Assembly: GCF_900167135.1 (NCBI RefSeq)
Contig: NZ_FUWZ01000001.1
Span: 806,001 to 870,000 of the forward strand
Length of the DNA: 64,000 bases
Source of the DNA: Chitinophaga eiseniae
GTDB lineage: Bacteria > Bacteroidota > Bacteroidia > Chitinophagales > Chitinophagaceae
Direction of reading: 5' to 3'
Shown: in pieces, positions 41,549 to 51,099 of the stretch
Layout: each line of letters begins with the position of its first letter
Numbering within the stretch: the stretch's first letter is position 1
The notes under the pieces: generated by a model
Told to the model about the DNA's origin: nothing
What the model saw: only the letters and a program-made list of their open reading frames with translations
Databases searched by the model: none
Position numbers and translations under genes: made by a program

Positions 41549-44080
41549 ATGAACACCAGAAGAGATTTTATCAAGAAAGCAGCCCTGCTGTCTGGTGCCG
41601 CCGGCGTAGCCGGGTCCCTCCCGGGGTCCATCCAGCGTGCATTGGCCATCGACCCCCTTCCCGGTACCACTTTCCACGACGCAGAACACATCGTGATCCT
41701 GATGCAGGAAAACAGGTCGTTTGATCACTGCTACGGCACCCTTCGGGGTGTGAGAGGTTACAACGACCCCCGCGCTATCCGCCTCCCGAATAACAACCTG
41801 GTATGGCTGCAGACCAATGATAAGAACGAAACGTATGCTCCATTCCGGCTGAACATCCGGGATACCAAAGCTACCTGGATGAGCAGCCTGCCGCACTCCT
41901 GGAGCAACCAGGTAGACGCCCGCAATAACGGCCGTTACGATAAATGGCTACAGGTAAAAGCGTCCGGCAACAAGGACTGGGCGCCGATGCCGCTTACCCT
42001 GGGGTATTACAACCGGGTGGATATTCCTTTCTATTATGCCATGGCAGATGCTTTTACCGTATGTGACCAGAATTTCTGTTCCTCGCTGACAGGTACCACG
42101 CCCAACCGCCTGTACCTGTGGACAGGCACCCTGCGCGACGAGCAGAAAGCCAGCGCCAAAGCGAATGTATGGAATGAAGATGTGGACTATGGTGCAGAAG
42201 CCCATTGGACCTCTTTTCCTGAAAGACTGGAAGACAACGGCATCAGCTGGAAGATATACCAGAACGAAATCAGCGCCGCCGGCCTCGAAGGGGAGAAGGA
42301 CGGTATGCTGGCCAACTTTACCGACAACCCGATCGAATGGTTTGCCGCTTTCAACGTGCGGTTTGCCACCGGTCATATCAAATACCTGCAACGCCGTATC
42401 CGGCAGCTGCCGGAAGAAATAGCGAAGTTGGCAGCCGGGATCCCTGCTGCTGACGGTGATAAAGCGAAGAAGATGCAGCAGCAACTGGAAAAGAAAAAGC
42501 AGGAACTGGAAAAGGTCAAAAAGGATGCGGAAACTTTTACCGCTGCCAATTTTGCTAAACTGCCACAACGTGCCCAAAACCTGCATAATAAAGCCTTTAC
42601 AACCAATATCGCGGATGCTGACTATCACGAGCTGGAAACACTGCGCTATAAAGACGGCGATGTGGAAAGGACCGTACAGGTGCCTAAAGGCGACATTCTG
42701 CATCAGTTCCGCAGCGATGTGAACAACGGGCAGTTGCCCACCGTTTCCTGGCTGGTAGCTCCCGGTGAGTTCTCCGACCACCCGGGGTCTCCCTGGTATG
42801 GCGCCTGGTATGTGTCTGAAGTACTGGACATCCTCACCCAAAAAGAAGCGGTCTGGAAGAAAACCATTTTTATCCTTTGTTACGACGAGAACGATGGTTA
42901 TTTTGACCACGTGCCTCCTTTTGTGGCGCCCTTCAAACCCGGTACAGGACTCGTTTCCAAAGGTATAGACACCGCAGTGGAATATGTTACCAAAGAGCAG
43001 GAGCAAGCCAAAGAACATGTTGGTAACGGTTCGGTACGGGAAAGCCCTATCGGTTTGGGTTACCGGGTTCCCCTGGTGATCGCTTCCCCGTGGAGCCGCG
43101 GCGGATACGTGAATTCGCAGGTGTTCGACCACACCTCTATCCTTCAGTTTATGGAAGACTTCCTGCAACATAAGACGGGTAAAGCCATTAAAGAAACGAA
43201 TATCTCCGCCTGGCGCCGTACGGTATGCGGCGACCTGACGTCGGTGTTTCGCCCTTTTAACGGTGAAAAAGTAAAAGTACCCTTCCAGGAAAGGAATGAG
43301 TTCATCGAAAGTGTGTATAACGCCCGTTTCAAAAAACTGCCGGATGAATTTAAAAAACTCACCGCCGCTGAAATTGAAAAGATCAATACCCAACCGGCTA
43401 ACGCCGAATGGATGCCGCGGCAGGAGGCTGGTACCCGTGTGGCCTGCGCATTGCCTTACCAGTTGTATGTAAACGGTAAGCTGGCTGTTGACAGGAAATC
43501 GTTCGAAATCAGTTTTGGCGCGTCCAATGAGGTGTTCGGCAAGAAGGCTGCCGGTTCGCCGTTCAACGTGTATGCTCCCGGTAAATACCTGCAGGCGGAC
43601 AGTCGTGAGATGGAGCCGGTGCGGACCTGGTCTTACGCCGTTACCGCCGGTGATCAGCTAAAAGACGCCTGGCCTTTGTCTTCCTTCGGGGACGGGCAAT
43701 ACCGGCTGCGTACGTACGGCCCTAATGGCTTTTACCGTGAATTTGCCGGTAATGCACAAGACCCGCGGGTGGATATCACCTGTGAATATCAGCGTGCCCT
43801 GCGCAACCGCAAACAGCTGACCGGCAACAGCGACCTGCATATCGCTAACCGCGGCAGTAAAGCTATTACCGTGGTGGTGACAGACAATGCGTACGGCAAA
43901 GCTGCCATACGCAAAACCATTGCCGCCAATACACAGGCTGCCATTATTATCGATAACACCAGAAGCCACCGCTGGTATAACTTTACCGTAAAAGTGGAAG
44001 GCAACGACCAATTTGAACAACGTTTTGCCGGAAGAGTGGAAACGGGGGCGGAAAGCGTCAGCGACCCGGCCATGGCTTAG
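41549..44080 (+). CDS. Tat-exported phosphocholine-specific phospholipase C
   Basis: An 843-residue enzyme of the bacterial phospholipase C/acid phosphatase (phosphoesterase) family. A twin-arginine signal (RRDFIKKAALLSGAAG) exports it folded. The catalytic domain has HIVILMQENRSFDHCYGTL, GTTPNRLYLWTG, ILCYDENDGYFDHVPPF and VPLVIASPWSRGGYVNSQVFDHTS. A Lys/Glu-rich coiled insert lies at about residues 305-335. The C-terminal ~190 residues are two beta domains (DUF756-like, RTWSYAVTAGD). The likely role is phosphate or choline scavenging from phospholipids; not stated by context. Confidence 0.9.
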   Translation: MNTRRDFIKKAALLSGAAGVAGSLPGSIQRALAIDPLPGTTFHDAEHIVILMQENRSFDHCYGTLRGVRGYNDPRAIRLPNNNLVWLQTNDKNETYAPFRLNIRDTKATWMSSLPHSWSNQVDARNNGRYDKWLQVKASGNKDWAPMPLTLGYYNRVDIPFYYAMADAFTVCDQNFCSSLTGTTPNRLYLWTGTLRDEQKASAKANVWNEDVDYGAEAHWTSFPERLEDNGISWKIYQNEISAAGLEGEKDGMLANFTDNPIEWFAAFNVRFATGHIKYLQRRIRQLPEEIAKLAAGIPAADGDKAKKMQQQLEKKKQELEKVKKDAETFTAANFAKLPQRAQNLHNKAFTTNIADADYHELETLRYKDGDVERTVQVPKGDILHQFRSDVNNGQLPTVSWLVAPGEFSDHPGSPWYGAWYVSEVLDILTQKEAVWKKTIFILCYDENDGYFDHVPPFVAPFKPGTGLVSKGIDTAVEYVTKEQEQAKEHVGNGSVRESPIGLGYRVPLVIASPWSRGGYVNSQVFDHTSILQFMEDFLQHKTGKAIKETNISAWRRTVCGDLTSVFRPFNGEKVKVPFQERNEFIESVYNARFKKLPDEFKKLTAAEIEKINTQPANAEWMPRQEAGTRVACALPYQLYVNGKLAVDRKSFEISFGASNEVFGKKAAGSPFNVYAPGKYLQADSREMEPVRTWSYAVTAGDQLKDAWPLSSFGDGQYRLRTYGPNGFYREFAGNAQDPRVDITCEYQRALRNRKQLTGNSDLHIANRGSKAITVVVTDNAYGKAAIRKTIAANTQAAIIIDNTRSHRWYNFTVKVEGNDQFEQRFAGRVETGAESVSDPAMA

Positions 44081-44084
44081 CTTC

Positions 44085-44283
44085 ACGCGGAGTTCACGCA
44101 AAGCACGCAAAGGAGCAAAGAGCGCAAAGACTATATAAGCGAGCAGAGAAAGCAAAGGAGCGGAGATCAAATTTGATCTCCGCTCCTTTGCTTTCTTATT
44201 TAAACTTAAAAAAATCTTTGCGCTCTTTGCTCCTTTGCGTGCTTTGCGTGAACTCCGCGTGAACTCCGCGTGAAACTCCGCGT
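44085..44283. repeat. Nested long palindrome, GCAAAG family, copy C
   Basis: Outer arms 44085-44130 and 44215-44260 match perfectly over 46 nt. Inner arms 44147-44171 and 44172-44196 match perfectly over 25 nt with no loop. On the right the outermost word GAACTCCGCGT continues as two further tandem copies (44261-44283), whereas the left has one. It fills the gap between co-directional phospholipase and L,D-transpeptidase genes and would act on any read-through transcript. Confidence 0.92.
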
Positions 44284-44383
44284 GAAATTCCACGGTTTGT
44301 TTCCCTGCAGCCACATCCGCAGCCCGGTTTCTGCCGGCGGCGGCTCTTTTTCGTTCTGGTGTTTATTTTGATGGTGAAAAGGC

Positions 44384-45955
44384 ATGAGATACCTTTTCCT
44401 GTTCCCCCTGCTGGCATATCTCGTTTCAGGCTGTCATTCTCCCTCAGCACCTGAGAATGCCCAAGTCGTGACCGCTGACGTGCTCACACCCCGTAATACG
44501 GCGATCACCCCCGAAAACGCTTACAATGATCTCTTCCTGGATACGGCCGCTCTGGAAGGTTTTATTACCAAACGGCAGTTGAATGATACGGTGGCCAACC
44601 GGCTGCGCAGCTTTTACAATGCACGCAACTATGAGTTTGCCTGGATCGACAGCCGGGGGCTGACAGAAGAGGCCGCCGCTTTCCGCAGCCTGTTCAACCA
44701 AAGCTCCGATACCAGCGGTGACAAGCCGCTGAACAATAAGCTGGACAGGCTGCTGGAAGAAGACAGTCTGCGGGTGAAGGCTACCGATCCGGATATGGTC
44801 CAGACAGAGCTGATGCTTACCTGGAGGCTGGTGCGTTATTTCCGGCAGAACGGGGGAACAGTAGCGCAAATGGAGCACATGGCGCCTATGCAGAAAGAAG
44901 ATATGATGGAAATGGCCGATTCCATGCTACATACCAGTGAAAAGCAGTATCCCGCCATTGCGGAGCTGAAACCCGCCTTGCGGAAGTACCGCGATATCGT
45001 CAAAGAGGGTGGGTGGCAGCCGGTAGATTCAGTGGCAGGGCAATTAAAAAAAGGGCAGTCATCTCCCGTGATCATCGGTATCAAACAAAGACTGATGGCC
45101 ACAGGAGAGCTGAAGGAAAAAGACAGCAGCGGCCTGTTTACAAATGAACTGGAAGCTGCCGTTAACCGTTTCCGTAACGGACATGGTTATACGGAAAATG
45201 GCATTATTAACGATACGGTCATCAAGGCGATGAACATAACGGCCAGAGAGCGGTTAAAACAGTTGCTGATCAACATGCAGCGGATGAAGTGGTTGCCTGC
45301 CACACCCCAGGGTAAGCTGATCGTGGTGAATATTCCGGCTTTTATGCTGCATGTGACCAATAACGGTCAGAAGGTTTTTGACATGCCTATTGTAGTGGGA
45401 AAAGAGGGGCACAGCACTACCATGTTTTCAGGGAAATTGAACCAGGTGGTTTTCAGTCCTTACTGGAATATACCGCGCAGTATAGTACGGAAGGAGATAC
45501 TGCCGGCGATGGCGCGTAACAGTGGTTACCTGGCCCGCAAGAACATGGAAATCACCGGGCATGTGAACGGACTGCCGGTGGTGCGGCAACGGCCGGGCGT
45601 ACGCAATGCGTTGGGCCGTGTGAAGTTCCTGTTTCCCAACAGCTTCAATATCTACTTTCATGATACGCCCGAAAAGGGACTGTTTAACCGGGATAACCGC
45701 GCGTACAGCCATGGTTGTATACGGCTGAAAGACCCGGTGGCGATGGCGAAGTTCGTGTTGGAAGATGCGCCCGAATGGACAGCTGAAAAAATAGATGCCG
45801 CCATGAACAGCGGCAAACAGAAATATGTGGCCGTAAAACATCCGGTGCCGGTGATTATCACCTACTTCACCGCCTGGGCGGATGAAGACGGGACCTTACA
45901 CATGGTACCGGACGTGTACGGGCATGATGCGGTGATGAAACAAAAAATGTTTTAG
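44384..45955 (+). CDS. YcbB-type L,D-transpeptidase lipoprotein
   Basis: A 523-residue enzyme that forms 3-3 peptidoglycan cross-links or attaches proteins to the wall. It starts with a lipoprotein signal (FPLLAYLVSGC). Residues ~45-260 are helical and include a peptidoglycan-binding-like part (GIKQRLMATGELKEKDSSGLF, NRFRNGHGYTENGIINDTVI). The YkuD catalytic domain has VVGKEGHSTTMFSGKL, SPYWNIPRSI and SHGCIRLKDPVAMA with nucleophile C445. The stop overlaps that of the convergent transpeptidase by four bases. Confidence 0.93.
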   Translation: MRYLFLFPLLAYLVSGCHSPSAPENAQVVTADVLTPRNTAITPENAYNDLFLDTAALEGFITKRQLNDTVANRLRSFYNARNYEFAWIDSRGLTEEAAAFRSLFNQSSDTSGDKPLNNKLDRLLEEDSLRVKATDPDMVQTELMLTWRLVRYFRQNGGTVAQMEHMAPMQKEDMMEMADSMLHTSEKQYPAIAELKPALRKYRDIVKEGGWQPVDSVAGQLKKGQSSPVIIGIKQRLMATGELKEKDSSGLFTNELEAAVNRFRNGHGYTENGIINDTVIKAMNITARERLKQLLINMQRMKWLPATPQGKLIVVNIPAFMLHVTNNGQKVFDMPIVVGKEGHSTTMFSGKLNQVVFSPYWNIPRSIVRKEILPAMARNSGYLARKNMEITGHVNGLPVVRQRPGVRNALGRVKFLFPNSFNIYFHDTPEKGLFNRDNRAYSHGCIRLKDPVAMAKFVLEDAPEWTAEKIDAAMNSGKQKYVAVKHPVPVIITYFTAWADEDGTLHMVPDVYGHDAVMKQKMF

Positions 45956-46710
45956 CTGTTCACACTGTCTTTCACCAGCATCCTGGAATGCATGGAGTAG
46001 TATTTGTCCGGGCTGTAAAGGAACAGGCAGGTGCCGTTGGCAATACGTTGTATCACTTTGCGGTGTACACCTTCCGGAATGGCCGGGCAACCGAGGCTGC
46101 GGCCAATGTATCCCTGGCTTTTGATCAGGGCCTCGTTGACATAGGCAGCACTGTGCATCACGATACCGCGGCTGAGCGCATTGTCGTTGATGCCGGCTTC
46201 TTCGCCTTCCAGCCGGAGGGAATAACCATGCTCCCCGTTATAGGTGTCGCCGGTTACATAAAAGCCAAGGCTGCTCTTGTAGCTGTTTATTTTATTGGAA
46301 AAGGTGCTGGCCAGCAGGGTACCGGAATTCCGGCCATGGGATACCAGCGTATTAAACAACAGCAGTTTGTTTTTGACGTCGATCACAAAAAGCCGCTTCT
46401 TGCTGGAAGGCAGCGAAAAATCGACAATCGAGAGAATGTCCGGGTTCCTGAGCCGGCCATTGTTTTCCAGTTGATTGTATCCCTGCATTGCGCTCTCAAA
46501 TGCGTCCCGGGACAAGCCGGTCGTATCCAGCCGCATGCTGTCATACAAACTCTCCTCCTGCAGTGAGTCGTTCACTGCAGGTATAAGGGTGCGATGCGCA
46601 TGGGCAGGATTTTTTTCAGCTGAGGTGAGGGTGGTAATCAGGAATACAAAAAAACCGATGGTTGCAATAAAAATTAACGGTTTAATAAACTTCTTCACTT
46701 TCAATGTCAC
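45952..46710 (-). CDS. Murein L,D-transpeptidase catalytic-domain (YkuD_2) protein
   Basis: A 252-residue protein with an N-terminal membrane anchor (about residues 10-28). The catalytic domain is of the YkuD_2 type: FVIDVKNKLLLFNTLVSHGRNSG, SSLGFYVTGDTYNGEHGYSL, GIVMHSAAYV with H186 and YIGRSLGCPAIP with C208 as nucleophile. Periplasmic. It converges on the larger L,D-transpeptidase with overlapping stop codons, so the two genes make complementary 3' ends. Confidence 0.9.
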   Translation of the reverse strand: MTLKVKKFIKPLIFIATIGFFVFLITTLTSAEKNPAHAHRTLIPAVNDSLQEESLYDSMRLDTTGLSRDAFESAMQGYNQLENNGRLRNPDILSIVDFSLPSSKKRLFVIDVKNKLLLFNTLVSHGRNSGTLLASTFSNKINSYKSSLGFYVTGDTYNGEHGYSLRLEGEEAGINDNALSRGIVMHSAAYVNEALIKSQGYIGRSLGCPAIPEGVHRKVIQRIANGTCLFLYSPDKYYSMHSRMLVKDSVNS

Positions 46711-46960
46711 TCCGTAAAATATTTATCAAGGTTAGAGAATGATGATTTATTCCATATCGTACGAAAATAACGATTATCGCCCGGAAATCTTGCCCCAAAA
46801 ATGCCCGTTCCAGCTCGCTTCCGGCTATTTTAACAATATGTTGACATACATGGAAAATGTTTATATGGGCCAATTTTGGTGAAAAAGGGGACAATTTCAG
46901 CATAGGATCCCATGGACGGATGATTATCTTTAACGTCAGATCCAAAACAGCCCTTGCGTT

Positions 46961-48676
46961 ATGATTAAAAGATATCTGGTCCTTTTTCCTCTGTTGTTCT
47001 TGTTTGCCCGCACAAACGCTGGTACAGGGGAGCCTGTGAAAGAACTAATCCAACAGATGGCAGCCGATGTGGAAGACCTGCACAAAGTTTATATTTTCCG
47101 GTACAGCCCGGAATATTTCGGGCGTATGCGTACTTATTACCAGCAAACGCTGACGTCGCTGAAAGCCATACCCTTTGCGTCTTTACCGGTGACGGAACAG
47201 GTGGATTACCTTCTCCTGAAGCGGAAGGTGGGCCAGGAACTGCAGCAGATCGACGACAACGAAACGTTGTATAAACTACTGACTCCTGCAGTCATTCCTT
47301 TTGCCCAGCCGCTGATGACCATGCAGGTAAAGCGCCGCCGTGGCGATAACCCGGATGTGCCAAAAATCGCGGCGGACCTGGCCATCGTACAGCAACAGAT
47401 CATCACCGCCCAGGCAGCCCTGAAAAAACAAAGCCGCCTGACGCCTGCGCAGGCCCGTGAGGCCGCAGATATGGTAAGCGACCTGCGTAACGGCCTCAAA
47501 AACGTATATACGTTCTATTATGGTTATGAACCGGCCTTCACCAAACAGATAAAACAGCCCTATCAGCAAACAGACAGCCTGCTGGGCCAGTATGCCCGTT
47601 TTCTTGGTCAGGAGCTGGCAGACAAAAGCGATAAGTCCCTCGATGCCTCCGGCATCAAAGGAACACCTATCGGCAGGGAAGCGCTCATCTCACAATTGCA
47701 GTATGAGATGATCCCTTATACACCGGAAGAGCTGGTAGAAATGGCCAATAAGGAGTTTGCCTGGTGCGATGCGGAAATGCTGAAGGCATCCGCCGCCCTG
47801 GGTTTCGGCAAAGACTGGAAAAAAGCGATGGAAAAAGTGAAGGAAAATCACGTAGCGCCGGGCCGGCAGCCGGAAATGATCCACCGGCTCGCCGATGAAG
47901 CCATCAAATTTGTGGAAGACAGCAACCTGGTTACCGTACCGGCGCTGGCGAAAGAAGCATGGCGTATGTTCATGTTATCTAAAGAACAGCAGCGCTTTGC
48001 CCCCTTTTTCCTGGGGGGAGAATCTATCCTGGTGGCCTATCCTACCGACGACATGGATGAAGCCACCAGGGCCATGAGCCTTCGAAGCAACAACTACGCT
48101 TTTTCCCATGCGACCGTTTTCCATGAACTGATACCAGGGCACAACCTTCAAGGTTTCATGAACAAACGCAACAAGCCCTACCGCCGGATGTTCAGCACGC
48201 CCTTTTCCGTGGAGGGATGGGCGTTATACTGGGAAATGCTGCTGTGGAATAAGAACTTCCACAGCACGCCTGAACAAAAGGTAGGAGCGTTGTTCTGGCG
48301 CATGCACCGCTGCGCCCGCATTATCTTCTCCCTGAATTATCACCTGGGTAAATGGACGCCACAGCAATGTATCGACTTCCTCGTGGACAGGGTAGGGCAC
48401 GAGCGCTTCAGCGCCTCTTCAGAAGTACGCCGCTCTTTCGAAGGTAACTACGGCCCCCTGTACCAGATCGCTTATATGATGGGCGGATTGCAGCTGCGGG
48501 CGCTGCATCATGAGCTGATTGACAGCGGTAAGATGGGCGAAAAACAATTCCATGATGCCTTTTTGCAGGAAAACGCTATTCCCATCGAGATGTTCCGCGC
48601 TATCATCACCAACCAGTCACTGACGCCGGAGTTTAAAACCCAATGGCGGTTTGCGGACCAATTGTTGCAACAATAG
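46961..48676 (+). CDS. DUF885 putative zinc peptidase
   Basis: A 571-residue exported protein (signal LVLFPLLFLFARTNAG). The DUF885 family carries an HExxH-like site, seen here as VFHELIPGHNLQGF (H388, E389, H394 spacing), with a probable third ligand Glu in FSVEGWALYWEML. Members are thought to be peptidases; substrate is unknown. The Fpg/Nei-like gene follows 28 bases later. TTATCTTTA about 30 bases before the ATG resembles a -7 box with one mismatch. Confidence 0.85.
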   Translation: MIKRYLVLFPLLFLFARTNAGTGEPVKELIQQMAADVEDLHKVYIFRYSPEYFGRMRTYYQQTLTSLKAIPFASLPVTEQVDYLLLKRKVGQELQQIDDNETLYKLLTPAVIPFAQPLMTMQVKRRRGDNPDVPKIAADLAIVQQQIITAQAALKKQSRLTPAQAREAADMVSDLRNGLKNVYTFYYGYEPAFTKQIKQPYQQTDSLLGQYARFLGQELADKSDKSLDASGIKGTPIGREALISQLQYEMIPYTPEELVEMANKEFAWCDAEMLKASAALGFGKDWKKAMEKVKENHVAPGRQPEMIHRLADEAIKFVEDSNLVTVPALAKEAWRMFMLSKEQQRFAPFFLGGESILVAYPTDDMDEATRAMSLRSNNYAFSHATVFHELIPGHNLQGFMNKRNKPYRRMFSTPFSVEGWALYWEMLLWNKNFHSTPEQKVGALFWRMHRCARIIFSLNYHLGKWTPQQCIDFLVDRVGHERFSASSEVRRSFEGNYGPLYQIAYMMGGLQLRALHHELIDSGKMGEKQFHDAFLQENAIPIEMFRAIITNQSLTPEFKTQWRFADQLLQQ

Positions 48677-48704
48677 GGAATCGTTATTTTTATAAAAAAA
48701 TGCC

Positions 48705-49481
48705 ATGCCTGAATTACCTGACCTGAACGTGTTCAGCCACAACCTGGAGAAAGTATTACTGCACAAGCAGCTGGAAACCATCGACGTACCGGTGAAAAAG
48801 AAACTGCGTACCCCCGAAAAGGAGCTGAAAGCAGCACTGGAAGGGCAACGCCTGGAATCCATCCACCGTGTGGGCAAGGAGCTGCATATGGAGTTTAAAA
48901 ACGGCCATGTACTTGGGATGCACCTGATGCTGCATGGCAAACTATATTTGTTTGAAGATAACAACGAACAGAAACATACTATCTGTACGTTGTTATTCAA
49001 AGGAGGTAAAGGCCTGGCGCTGACGGACTACCAGGGCCAGGCGAACATCTTCCTGGACCCTGAGCCGAAGGAAGCACCGGATGCCCTTTCGAAAGAACTA
49101 ACCCCGGCATGGCTGGAGGCAGCATTGGGCAAAAAAAGAACGGCCATCAAAAAATTCCTGACAGATCAGCATAATATTCTTGGTATCGGTAATGCCTATG
49201 CGGACGATATCCTGTGGGAAGCCCGTATCTCCCCCTTTTCTGTTTGCAATAAAATTCCTTCGGCAGCTATCAAAGCGCTGCATAAAGCCATTCATAAAGT
49301 ATTGACCGACGCGGAAAAAAATATCCGTAAACATCATCCGGATATTATCAACGGCGAGGTGCGCGATTATATGCTGGTGCATAACCATAAGTTGACCGAA
49401 AGTCCCGGTGGTGCCGCCATTCAGCATGTTTCGTCCGGCGGGAAAACCTATTACACAGATGAACAGGTGGAGTATAAATAA
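48705..49481 (+). CDS. Fpg/Nei-family DNA glycosylase lacking zinc-finger cysteines
   Basis: A 258-residue base-excision enzyme. After Met removal the N-terminus is PELPDLN, supplying the catalytic Pro and Glu. The N-terminal domain has LGMHLMLHGKLYLF; the helix-two-turn-helix is DQHNILGIGNAYADDILWEARI. The C-terminal finger should read like GRxTYYCPxCQ, but here it is SSGGKTYYTDEQVEYK with no cysteine, as in zincless members such as NEIL1. It lies 28 bases after the DUF885 gene. Lesion preference is not readable. Confidence 0.88.
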   Translation: MPELPDLNVFSHNLEKVLLHKQLETIDVPVKKKLRTPEKELKAALEGQRLESIHRVGKELHMEFKNGHVLGMHLMLHGKLYLFEDNNEQKHTICTLLFKGGKGLALTDYQGQANIFLDPEPKEAPDALSKELTPAWLEAALGKKRTAIKKFLTDQHNILGIGNAYADDILWEARISPFSVCNKIPSAAIKALHKAIHKVLTDAEKNIRKHHPDIINGEVRDYMLVHNHKLTESPGGAAIQHVSSGGKTYYTDEQVEYK

Positions 49482-49488
49482 GCAAATA

Positions 49489-50232
49489 TTATACGTGCAG
49501 CAACGCCTTTAGTGCTGATGCATTTTTCAGGGCATACCCGTGGCCATCGTTGTTGAAAAACGCCCATACGGCGTGTTTGTCTGCATGCCATTTCTTTATT
49601 TTAGCAGCATAGGCTTTCATTGTTTTATTGTCATAGGCGGTATCATAATGACCGTTGGGCCCGTGAAAGCGGAGGTATATATGTTTGGCCGTTACCCTTT
49701 CGGCAAACGGCCAGCGGCCACCAGCGTCAGCGATCACCCAGGCGATATTGTATTGCTCCAGCAACTGGAAGGCTGCTTCCTGTAACCAGCTGTCATGCCT
49801 GGCCTCCAGGGCAAATTCATATTCACGGTAAGTAGTTTTCAGGACCTCGAAGAAAGCGTGTATCCGTTCAGGTTGGAACACCAGCGAAGGAGGCAGCTGA
49901 ATCAATACGGGACCGAGGCTGGCCCTCACGGGATCGAATATGCTGAAATAACGTTCCAGTGGTTCTGCCGGCTCCAGTAGCCGTTTTACATGGGTGATAT
50001 AGCGGCTGAGCTTCGGACAGAACCAGAAACGTTTTGGTACCTTTTTTACCCAGTTTTCCACAGTACCTGGTTTAGGCAGATGATAGAAGCTGGTATTGAT
50101 CTCTGTGGTTTTATAGGATTGCGCATAAAACGGGAGATATTCCACTGGCTTCAGTTCCGGAGGATAAAAAATTTCTCTCCAGTGTTTATAACTCCAGCCG
50201 GAAGTACCGATATAAATACCTTTTTTTGCCAT
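49489..50232 (-). CDS. DUF72 family protein (YecE type)
   Basis: A 247-residue cytosolic TIM-barrel-like protein of DUF72. Family motifs are IYIGTSGWSYKHW, YAQSYKTTEINTSFY, FWFCPKLSRYITH, EFALEARHDSW, YLRFHGPNGHY and AVWAFFNNDGHGYALKNA. Function is unknown, with suggested nuclease or isomerase roles unproven. The ATG at 50232 is preferred over the upstream TTG (50238). It is the third gene of a probable PhyH-SDR-DUF72 run, 37 bases after the SDR. Confidence 0.88.
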   Translation of the reverse strand: MAKKGIYIGTSGWSYKHWREIFYPPELKPVEYLPFYAQSYKTTEINTSFYHLPKPGTVENWVKKVPKRFWFCPKLSRYITHVKRLLEPAEPLERYFSIFDPVRASLGPVLIQLPPSLVFQPERIHAFFEVLKTTYREYEFALEARHDSWLQEAAFQLLEQYNIAWVIADAGGRWPFAERVTAKHIYLRFHGPNGHYDTAYDNKTMKAYAAKIKKWHADKHAVWAFFNNDGHGYALKNASALKALLHV

Positions 50233-50269
50233 AGGCAATGAGGTGCAAAAGCCGTTCCTTCGCCACCGA

Positions 50270-51082
50270 TCAGCCCGGCGTGATGATCACTGCCGGTGTT
50301 TCTTCCCGCTGTTCGTAGATGTTGGCGGCGATTTTCTCCACCAATGGTTTAGGGAAAAATTTAGGCAGGAATGCATTCAGTTTGTTGACAAACCCCGGCA
50401 CAATTTCCGCCTTCCCTTTAAACAGGCCGTTGACGGCTATCTTAGCCACTTTCTCAGGCGTCATGTTAAACCGGTCCGCCAGTTTGCGGGTGCTGCCGCC
50501 CATGCGGGCGCGGTTTACAAAGTCGGTGTCTGTGCTGCCGGGACTGAGGGCACTGACGGAGATGGGGGAGTGCCGCAGCTCATAGCGCAGTCCCCGGGTA
50601 AACGACAACGCAAAAGCTTTGGTCGCCGCATAGATATTGAGATAAGGGACAGTCTGATAGGCCGTAGTGCTGGCGAGGTTGAGCAACCAGGATTTTGGAA
50701 ACCGGCGCAGTACCGGGATATAGGCGTAAGATAGCCCCACCTGTGCCTTTACGTTTACATCGATGATGTTGAACTGTTCTTCGAGGGTGAGGTTTTCAAA
50801 AGCGCCATTGATGCCATAGCCGGCGTTGTTGACTACTACGCTGAGCTGATCATGCCAGCGGCTGCTCCAGGTGGTGACTCTCGATAATGCGTCCGGCTGC
50901 GACAGGTCCTGATGAAGCGTGTGTACATGGACGTGATAAAGCCCCACTAATGCTGTCGCTGTTTCCTGCAGGGAAGTATCATCAAGATCTACCAGTAACA
51001 GGTGATAGTTTCTTTGTGCCAGTTCGGCTGCGATGGCTTTGCCAATACCCTTGGCAGCGCCGGTTACCAATGCGTAAGACAT
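50270..51082 (-). CDS. Short-chain dehydrogenase/reductase
   Basis: A 270-residue NAD(P)-dependent classical SDR. Cofactor site TGAAKGIGKAIA, structural NNAGYG, catalytic Ser in NLASTTAYQ and Tyr/Lys in NIYAATKAF. Residues 30-40 (VDLDDTSL) with an Asp suggest an NAD preference. C-terminal ~40 residues are basic and hydrophobic. Substrate unknown. It lies 17 bases after the PhyH gene and shares its promoter. Confidence 0.9.
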   Translation of the reverse strand: MSYALVTGAAKGIGKAIAAELAQRNYHLLLVDLDDTSLQETATALVGLYHVHVHTLHQDLSQPDALSRVTTWSSRWHDQLSVVVNNAGYGINGAFENLTLEEQFNIIDVNVKAQVGLSYAYIPVLRRFPKSWLLNLASTTAYQTVPYLNIYAATKAFALSFTRGLRYELRHSPISVSALSPGSTDTDFVNRARMGGSTRKLADRFNMTPEKVAKIAVNGLFKGKAEIVPGFVNKLNAFLPKFFPKPLVEKIAANIYEQREETPAVIITPG

Positions 51083-51099
51083 ACGTATAATATTTTATG

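Noticed and set aside
41948..43393. A long open frame antisense to the phospholipase C gene (481 codons)
   Set aside because: The sense frame has a Tat signal and full family motifs; the antisense product has no recognisable domain.
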